This document shows positions 56,971 through 64,000 of a stretch of 64,000 nucleotides of DNA, one piece after another. Source of the stretch: Roridomyces roridus. Taxonomy: Eukaryota; Basidiomycota; Agaricomycetes; Agaricales; Mycenaceae. The DNA is taken from the NCBI GenBank assembly GCA_029378245.1, contig JARKIF010000001.1, positions 3,534,001-3,598,000 on the forward strand, written 5' to 3'. Position 1 is the stretch's first letter. Each line of letters opens with the position of its first letter. The position numbers were made by a program, and so were the translations under genes. The notes below the pieces were generated by a model. It was not told the origin of the DNA. It did not search any database and saw only the letters and a program-made list of their open reading frames with translations.

Positions 56971-59191
56971 TTAATTTGGTCCTACTACCACAGGTTTGGT
57001 CTTGGAGAGGCTGGCGATCGTTTCCTGGAATCCATGAGTAATGTTGTTCAAAAGGTAGTAGGGAACGTACGTCAGATAATTGGAGATGGGCCTTGACCAG
57101 CTCGGGAGGAGTCAACGCGAGCCATTGGTTGAGACTGATATCTTGGAACCGGTCTGATGGATCCTTAGCATAGACAAAAACTTGCAAAGCAAAGCAGGAT
57201 TCATGTGCGTACCGGTGTTGAAGATTTCAAGGTATTTCAAGGTCCTGCCCGCGGTAAGCAGTGGAAAATCGACGGTTCGTGAGTAGAGAAAAGTACGTGT
57301 TTCCTGTATTTTCGACGTAGTGTCCTGCAAGACATTGAGTCAGGTCCGATTTCAACTCAAGTTACTGACCCATGGCTGTCGGGACAAAACCTATATCGCC
57401 AGGCTATTGAATGTGTCCGTCAACATCCAACACAAACAAATGGGCAGAAAAGTACCTGATAGTCAAAGGTCCTTGCATTCCCTTGCGAAGCAAAGATTGT
57501 AACGCGAGCTGTACCCTCTAGGAAAAAGCTCCATTCGTCCATGGTGGGATGCCACTGGGACGAGCATAATATTCGGTGAGTGAATCAAGTCATTTAAGGA
57601 ATCTATTTACGTGAAGCTCTCTACCGTCCTGTTCAGTTCGGAAAGTCAACAAGTATGAAGATGCCTACCGAATTGCACCAGGTTCCACCGTCACTTCAGC
57701 AGCAGCAACAGTCGTGGAGATCTGTTCAAATGATCACAATTAGTCTTGCGAAGAAGTGTTTGGCTGACAATGAACGTTGTCGAGTCGACAATCTTGACCG
57801 TCCCGCCTGAATGCTGCGTGGCGTTGACTTTCGAGAGGGCGAACGAATATGGGTTGTCGACTGTGCCCTGAGGACTTGATGGTGCGACTGCATCCAACGG
57901 CGGTGGGGCTGCAACTCATGGACATCGATATCAGTGTCAAGTAAATTCAGAGGCAACTTACAACCGGGGAATATGTACAACTCTTTTGCGGGGATGTGCG
58001 AAAAGGCATCGGGACTGGCCTGGAAATTCTTCTGGAGGACTGTGGAATTTCAGACCACCAAAAACGATTGGTCACAAGATGAACGGTTACCTTCCGCCGG
58101 GACGTGCGACAGCCAATCCGTCAACTACATATGAAATCAGCCAGGTTAAACAGAGGCCTTGGGTGGGTGACAAACCAGGAAAGTTGCATCCTCGCTAAAA
58201 GCCCCGTCGTCGAAAATCAAAAGGAACTCGGAGCCGTCGGCACTCTCGTTGGTGGCCTGTAAGCTGTGCGGGATTCCTGGGGGGAAGAACCACAGATCGC
58301 CCGGGCCCTGTAGGATATACATGCAATCAATGGGTGAATAGAAGCAAGAATAGATTAGACTGACGACGTTGGCTACGAAATTTTGTCCTTCTGCGTTGAC
58401 TGCGGTCACTTGGGTTGTTCCCTGCGCACAATGAGTAAATCATGGTGAAATCAGGACTTTGTGGAATGAACTGACGCTGAGAACATAAGCCCATTCAGAC
58501 GTTGAATGCCAGTGAAGTTCCCTGTCGCTTGGACTAAGTATACACGCAAGATTGGGGGGTCGGAGAACGTACCGAATGGCTCCGGGTTCCAATCTTGGAC
58601 GGGATCAATATACAAGTTTAGGTGCCACAAAAACACTTGCCGCATATTCACACCGGCCAAAGCTGACAATATGTGAGAATGAGAAGCATTTCCGGGGGGT
58701 TGTTACAGGTCGCAATAGGCATCACTCCGATATTTTCTTGTCTTGCCCACCCGCCCGTCTGCAAGCGATTATGACTGAGAGCAAACGGCCACTTTGCGTT
58801 ATTCCTACATGAACAAAATGAGCTTCGAGGCAATTGAATACACGCAGGAGACGTACACGTTTCCAGCATCGGTCGTAGGTGGGGCAAGCATATCGGGACT
58901 CATCCGATCGAGGGGCAAGTTGTTCGGTCCCAGGACAGACGCGCCCAGGGATCCTCGGATGGGCTGCGGAGTCCCCGAGTCAAGGCCCCAAACAGGGGCG
59001 TTTGGTTCCGTTGAAGCAAAGGGGACAGTTGCGCTGGGTTCAGCGGCAGACGCCGTAACGGACGAAGCGGTAGCCAGTGTGGAGGACGCAGGGCTGACCG
59101 ACGACTGGGAGGAGACGCCACTCGGCGCAGGCGCTCCAGCGACGCATGCAGCCAAGTATAGAGAGCAGAGACAAGAGAAGAAAGGAATCAT
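56971..59191 (-). CDS. bicupin oxalate decarboxylase, secreted
   Basis: About 450 residues are spread over 18 exons. A signal peptide (MIPFFSCLCSLYLAACVAGA) and a Ser/Thr-rich stretch precede the first cupin: NMRLEPGAIRELHWHSTSEW (H-x-H-x4-E metal ligands) and FFPPGIPHSLQA. A lid-like FSEDATF follows, which keeps the Glu of the decarboxylase lid. The second cupin has VEPGAIRELHWHPTMDEW, then GDIGFVPTAMGHYVENTGN. The C-terminus is LEIFNT, DRFQDISLNQWLALTPPEL, KTKPVVVGPN. The enzyme splits oxalate to formate and CO2 with Mn, and basidiomycetes use it to control secreted oxalate during wood or plant decay. One intron, after NMR (cupin 1), has a GC donor. All metal ligands are present, so I expect activity. 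Confidence 0.92.
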
Positions 59192-59662
59192 GGGAGGAGA
59201 AGGTCTCGGAGGAATTCTGGCTACATGACCGTGCTTTTATGCTTTGAGAGTGGGCTGCCAGCAAGTCGGAATGCACGCGGGAGCTGTTTATTCACAATGG
59301 AAGACGGTATAGGTCGGAGATGGACCTTGCAAGGACAGCGGCGGCTTCTCAACAATATGACGAAGTCAAAGAAGTTCAGGTGACAACGGAGACGCTGTGT
59401 TATTTGAGTCTTGGAGCCAGATGCTTCGTTCGGCCTTTCTTAGCTCCAAATAAACCTTACCTCGAGTCCAGTGATGCTGCCCTGCATCCTAAGACTTACC
59501 GTACAGAGAACAGGAAAGAAGGATTGGTTAACGTTGAAGCAAGTCGCGTTCTATGCTCGCAGATACTGCGGAGCGCCACATTCAGATATCATGATAGGGA
59601 GTGTATCACAACCTTGACGGCACGCGCCACAGTCGCTAAAAACGACTGGCAAGCACGCAAAA
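59192..59662. other. spacer between oxalate decarboxylase and HIT gene
   Basis: It contains the oxalate decarboxylase promoter (CTTTTATGCTTTGAGAG near the start) and the HIT gene 3' region. Nothing else is recognised. Confidence 0.45.
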
Positions 59663-60304
59663 TCAGCACGGGAGCACGCCGACAGTACGCCCAGTCTCCA
59701 AAACCTTCACGGTCTGTTCAGCTGTCACAAACCAGCCGAAGCCCTTGTAAAACGGGCCAAATCCAGAGGATATCGTGTATTTTGGTTTGCGCATGGGCTT
59801 GTACGGCAAGCCTTGGACGTGTAGATGGAGGTGGTTGATCGAGTTGAAGGGCGGGATGTGGAAGCCCATTCTAAATTAGAAGTCAGGCGCGTCACGCAGA
59901 CAAATGGGGTGACCCACACTCGCATGGATTGTGGTACGTCGAGGTCGTCTAGAAGTCTATCGCCGACAGATTTCATCGTCTTGACTGGGACAGGAGTAAG
60001 AATCTGAGCCTATACAAGTCTTTTGACGAACCAAAGTCGGCGTCTTGTTTTCGCAGTGAGCGGACGGATACTAGCGGAAGTTAAGCATTGATCTAAATGA
60101 GTGTGGTTCACCCACCGATATGTTTTTTGGGTATCACTTGGATGTGTTGTTCCGCCGCGGGCTTTCGGTCCCGAAAAGCTGTAAATGTTTCGTCCTGAGA
60201 GAAGCTTTGAGTGACGCCGAGGAGCTGTGGAATGTTGATCTTGCCTCCCAGATGACTCTGAACCCAGTCTTCTCAGATACATCGCAGAATGGACAAGCCC
60301 CCAT
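59663..60304 (-). CDS. HIT (histidine triad) family hydrolase
   Basis: Five exons (60304-60245, 60194-60116, 60070-60032, 59984-59918, 59870-59663) give 150 residues, the usual size of HINT3-like proteins. The N-terminus is MGACPFCDVSEKTGFRVIWE, then DETFTAFRDRKPAAEQHIQV and IPKKHI, KSVGDRLLDD, and the triad region MGFHIPPFNSINHLHLHVQG (H-x-H-x-H). It ends with the fungal-type tail GRTVGVLPC. HIT proteins hydrolyse nucleoside phosphoramidates or similar bonds. The first intron uses a GC donor (GCAAGA). I chose M at 60304 because it abuts the CxxC-like motif; an upstream M at 60415 would overlap THG1. Divergent with THG1. Confidence 0.9.
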
Positions 60305-60401
60305 AGGGGATGGAAGTCCGAAGGAAGAACAGAGTGGTGATGGGGGCTGTGCTGTGATTGATGAACATTCTCTCTTCTCTTGAACTCTCATCTGATTTGA
60401 A
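60305..60401. promoter_or_regulatory. 97-bp bidirectional promoter region
   Basis: This is the entire space between the HIT start (minus) and the THG1 start (plus). Both transcripts must start inside it or inside the other gene's leader. Confidence 0.6.
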
Positions 60402-61443
60402 ATGGCCGGTTCCAAGTACGCCTATGTGCGAAATTTCGAGCTCCCTGATCCACTACTGCCTGGAACGTTCATGGTCTTCCGTCTCGATGGCCATTCATTC
60501 CATCGGTAAGCACCTTTTGCTTCGACCCTGCTGGAGCTCTCTGTTTGAACATGCCGTAGCTTCTCTGACGAACACAACTTCGCGAAGCCAAACGATATAA
60601 GAGCCTTGCAGCTCATGGACCGCGCCGCCGAGGACCTAATGGATCAATATCCCGACATTACCCTCGCTTTTGGGGAGTCTGATGAATTTAGGTCTCTTCG
60701 ATCTCACCCCTTCCGATTGCCCACTAAAACGCGCCAGTTTTTTAATCCGAAAATCTGCATCGCTCTACAATCGTCGACATTCGAAAATTGTGTCTACTCT
60801 TACCTCGTTCTTCACATCATCATACGTTTTTCGGTGGTCGACCTACTTTCCCGACACTCCCTTGAAATATCCACCATCCTTCGATGGACGGATCGTTCTG
60901 TATCCAAGCGAACGGGAAGTCCGGGACTATTTCTCCTGGCGCCAGACCGATAGTACGCAATACCCTTTTTCGGTGACCGAAAGACTAACCGAGTTCAAGC
61001 GCATATCAACAATCTGTACAATACGGTCTTCTGGGCTCTTGTCCAGCAAGGCGAAGAAAGTACTACGCAAGCACACGCTACCCTCAAGGTGCACTCAGTC
61101 TATTCGAGTTTCGAACACTTTTGACGCTCTTTTCAGGGTACGGTCTCCAAAGAAAAGAACGAAATTCTCTTCTCCCGCTTCAACGTCAACTACAACACCC
61201 TCGATGCTAGATTTAGAAAAGGGAGTACCATTATCCGCGAAGAGGTTGGTCTATTCAAATTCCGTTGGAGTCGCCGGCTCATGATTATAGATTGAGGAGC
61301 AACTTGCACAGGAATCGCCAACAGATGCTCCTGCTAAGCACCTTCGCTCACGGACAAATCCCCACACACGAACAGTGGTGTTGCATTGTGATATTATCAA
61401 GGATGAATTTTGGGATGCGAGGCCGGAAATCTTGTCGAGTTGA
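60402..61443 (+). CDS. THG1: tRNA-His guanylyltransferase
   Basis: Six exons (60402-60505, 60560-60691, 60738-60952, 61000-61088, 61137-61244, 61291-61443) close to 266 residues, the normal family length. MAGSKYAYVRNFELPDPLLP, FMVFRLDGHSFHRF (metal-binding Asp of the DGHSFHR motif), LAFGESDEFSFL (second catalytic Asp/Glu motif), YNRRHSKIVSTLTSFF, KYPPSFDGRIVLYPSEREVR then DYFSWRQTD, HINNLYNTVFWALVQQ, TLKGTVSKEKNEILFSRF and the ending ARPEILSS all match THG1. The enzyme adds the essential G at position -1 of tRNA-His in 3'-5' direction and acts in the nucleus/cytoplasm. All introns are 44-54 bp with GT..AG borders. Confidence 0.96.
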
Positions 61444-61528
61444 GCTACTTATGTACGAACGAAGGAGGATTTACCTAATACAATTTAGCAACACCGAACG
61501 CAGATTCTTCCCTTCCGCCCGTCCTTCC

Positions 61529-62642
61529 CACCTAAGGAAGCTACGTTCGCGTACCTTCGGGACCGGGTAGGTACCTTAAAACGTTGACACAAAGCGTACC
61601 TAATAGGCCGTGACTACACAGGTGCGTAATCCCAATTATTCCCGATTGGGAAGCTCCGCTTGCCACGATACCACCATCGTCTTCGACACTCTCGCACGAC
61701 GCCGCCAATCCATGCTCAAGGGCACTATGCCTTGCTTTCAACGCACCAGTAACGGACCCCCTGGTACTCTCGGGCATCCTCACGCCTGCTGAATGGTCTC
61801 CGTTGGCGCCGCCGCCTCTGTTCCAACTCTGTTCCTCCGCCCGCCCTCGTTTGGTCTGTCTTGCACGCGGCCTTAACAATGGCTTTGCAACTCTGGCTTT
61901 CACGTCGACTGCGATGCTTTCGACGTAGCACAACCCTTGTACCTACAGCTCCGGCACCTCCGTTGCTCCTTGCACCCACGCCCCGCTTCGCACGCCTCCG
62001 TATTCCAGCTTCAAAATATCCTGAGTACAACGCTCCAATCGACGGACTGCAGTGCTTTTGAAGTATCACAGGCCTGACCTACGGCCCCTCCACCTTTGTT
62101 CCTCCTCCACCTCGCTCCAGCCGCCTTGCACGCCGCCTCCGCATCCCTGCCTTCCAAACACTTTCAAGACAATGCTCTCACCGATTGACTGCACCAAGCG
62201 TGCTGCTGACGGAGCACCGGTTAAACACACCACAGCCGATCGTGGCGGGGATGGAGGGGACCCATAGGTCAGCGTATCGGCTCCATTCGGAGATGCACGC
62301 GTCTGTCTCGGTCAACGCCATGTTGACCATCTTCCACGAAATCCTCGACAACATTCACCGTCTACACATCCCCTCCGAGTCATCTCTCAGGTGCCTCCCT
62401 CCTCCCTCTCGCTGACCTGCGATTAACGCTTCTCTTGACGTGTCCTTGGGTGGATCAGTGTCGGCGCTACTCCCCCTACTGACGACCATCGACCGTCGTT
62501 AGTGATGCCTGCGCAGCGAAAGGCTCCGCCTTCTCAGTTATAGCACAGCTCACAATTTACATGTCCCCTCTTTCCTCCTTCTCCTCACTCTCCCCACGTC
62601 TCGACCCTTCTTTTCTCGACGCGTCTTCAAGTTCTGATAGTC

Positions 62643-62673
<31 letters not shown>

Positions 62674-64000
62674 CCTCGCGTTGTGTACCTACTTACGACC
62701 ACCGGCTGTCGTCACAATGGGGCTCTACCTTGATAGGAGAGGATAGCAGCATGTGGGAAGTGTGCAAACGATGGGATAGGACCAAGGGTGCGCGGCCGGA
62801 CCGCGGTCTGGCGCTGTTATAGGATTATTCATGTTCGATAGAATTTTTGATTCAACTTCTTTTTACCCAAAGAAATTAAATGAAGAGTCGGAGGAGCCAT
62901 CCAGGGGCTTGAAACAGCATTCAAAACAGTGCCGAGTATCTCTGAGTGAAGGGGAAAATAATTGCTGGACAATCTGTAAGTTAGTCGTAACGAAGTACGA
63001 ATACACATAGGGAAGTATCTCATTTTTCGAACGAAACGGTGTTCTCTTATTAAAACGCTCCCAGAAAACGGGGCAAAAATATATTTGGGTGCGGCGGACC
63101 TACAACATGAAATCCCGAGCTTCAAAGGAGTGAATACGACGGGAAATGCGTTCCAGAGAAAAATAAAAGTAGGGAACGATCTTTATTCGGCATCCGATTG
63201 GCTGCCCGGACATTACTCAATGGGAGTGTCAATGCGACGGAGGTGCAAGAGGTGGTCCAGTTCGTTGGGAGGATGCTATTTTTCTACATTAAACAGAGAA
63301 CAGATGGTATTTACTCGATATTCTAAGCCTGGAGATGAGGATAATGAGATGGAGGGATGGAAGTACTTGTGTAGAGTGCGGAGGTGCCGTAGGTGGTAAG
63401 TAAAATTCAAAGGATAGGAAGCACCACCAGACGCAGACGGCCTACCTTGAACTTGACTCCCGGCGTCCCACAGTCTACCTCCGCTCCCATTCACCCCGTA
63501 CCTCCCACCGTCACACAATACCCCACACACTCCACGCTCCTCACGCTCGACGCCTCAGGGCTCGTGTTCCCTGCAACCGAGGACCTCGGGTAGGTCTCCC
63601 CCGCACTCGACGCCCTACGCTCGTCCACGGGGCACAAGAACGACTGGTCGCGTCGTACTGGAGGAGCTCCGTAGCCTACCTCCGCTCCCGGTCCATCCTA
63701 CGTGCACCTTCCACCCAGGACCCTAGGCCTCACTCGTCGCCTTTCCCGCCCTCGTCTCGTCTCGCCTCTCGCCTCGCCTCCACTTCCCACACTCCCCCCT
63801 CACCGTCTGCCCCCACCTCCGTCACCTCTGTCGCCATCGACTCCCATTTGTTCTTGGTCACGCTACATTCGTAGGTGAGTCGAATCGAGCCACAGCCAAG
63901 CCTGGGCGAGTAGGACTCGGAGCCGGCAAACATCCGATGATCCATGGGTGGAGTCGCGCTGAACGATGGGTGTAGAGCTTGCCAGAGAGCGACCAGCGAG
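61529..64000. mobile_element. second copy of the long-TIR element (right end off window)
   Basis: It starts CACCTAAGGAAGCTACGTTC and then CGTACCTTCGGGACC, as at 29848, preceded by GTCCTTCC, its probable target duplication. The body at about 62900-63480 matches 31200-31740, including GGGAACGATCTTTATTCGGC then ATTGGCTGCCCGGAC. Identity is moderate, so the two copies are old. No transposase is seen. A GTCGGT run lies at about 62645. The insertion begins 85 bp after the THG1 stop. Confidence 0.85.

Noticed and set aside
1..64000. tRNA, rRNA or CRISPR features
   Set aside because: I looked for tRNA B-box-like GTTCGA contexts with paired arms, rRNA blocks and regularly spaced repeats, and found none convincing by eye.

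Overview
This window is nuclear DNA from a filamentous basidiomycete, most likely an agaricomycete mushroom. Nearly every real gene is broken by many short introns of about 45-60 bp with GT..AG (sometimes GC..AG) borders. The gene content points the same way: HAM1-like protein, MINDY deubiquitinase, arrestin-like adaptor, NGR1/NAM8-type RRM protein, bicupin oxalate decarboxylase, tRNA-His guanylyltransferase, F-box proteins and the expanded agaricomycete kinase-like family. I see no rRNA, no convincing tRNA, no CRISPR array and no bacterial features.

Layout. 1-4.1 kb: a HAM1_N-type protein running off the left edge, a leucine-rich-repeat protein and a small coiled-coil protein. 4.2-12.5 kb: a tandem family of three kinase genes on the plus strand. 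The first is only a decayed kinase tail. The other two carry a RhoGEF (DH)-like N-terminus followed by a linker and a C-terminal TKL-type kinase. The repeat unit also carries a scrap of the 3' end of the next gene. 12.6-17.8 kb: an intact MINDY deubiquitinase with a CaaX-like end, then a long arrestin-domain protein, both minus strand. 17.9-35.5 kb: a gene-poor accessory stretch full of short non-autonomous transposons, several defined by terminal inverted repeats plus target-site duplications. It includes an 8-bp-TSD element with another element nested inside it, two identical 311-bp hAT-type MITEs, and a 3-kb long-TIR element whose relative reappears at 61.5-64 kb. Two genes of unknown function sit head to head at 25.5-27.7 kb and one small gene at 28.9-29.4 kb.

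35.6-37.0 kb holds a decayed Argonaute gene with no PIWI domain. A 128-aa gene follows. 41.2-47.3 kb is a pair of tandem F-box genes with identical intron positions, each ending in two C2H2-type zinc fingers. One carries a 410-bp MITE in an intron, and its paralogue gives the empty site. 48.9-52.3 kb is a three-RRM RNA-binding protein. A third, diverged F-box paralogue is at 55.1 kb. 57.0-61.4 kb is the best conserved block: oxalate decarboxylase (minus), a HIT hydrolase (minus) and THG1 (plus), the last two divergent with 97 bp between start codons.

The housekeeping genes act separately: tRNA processing (THG1), nucleotide hydrolysis (HIT), ubiquitin trimming (MINDY), endocytic adaptor (arrestin), RNA binding (RRM) and oxalate breakdown. 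The rest is a fast-evolving mix of lineage-expanded families (kinases, F-box) and mobile DNA. Gene models were assembled by reading splice sites by eye; exon borders are stated where the reading frame closed exactly.
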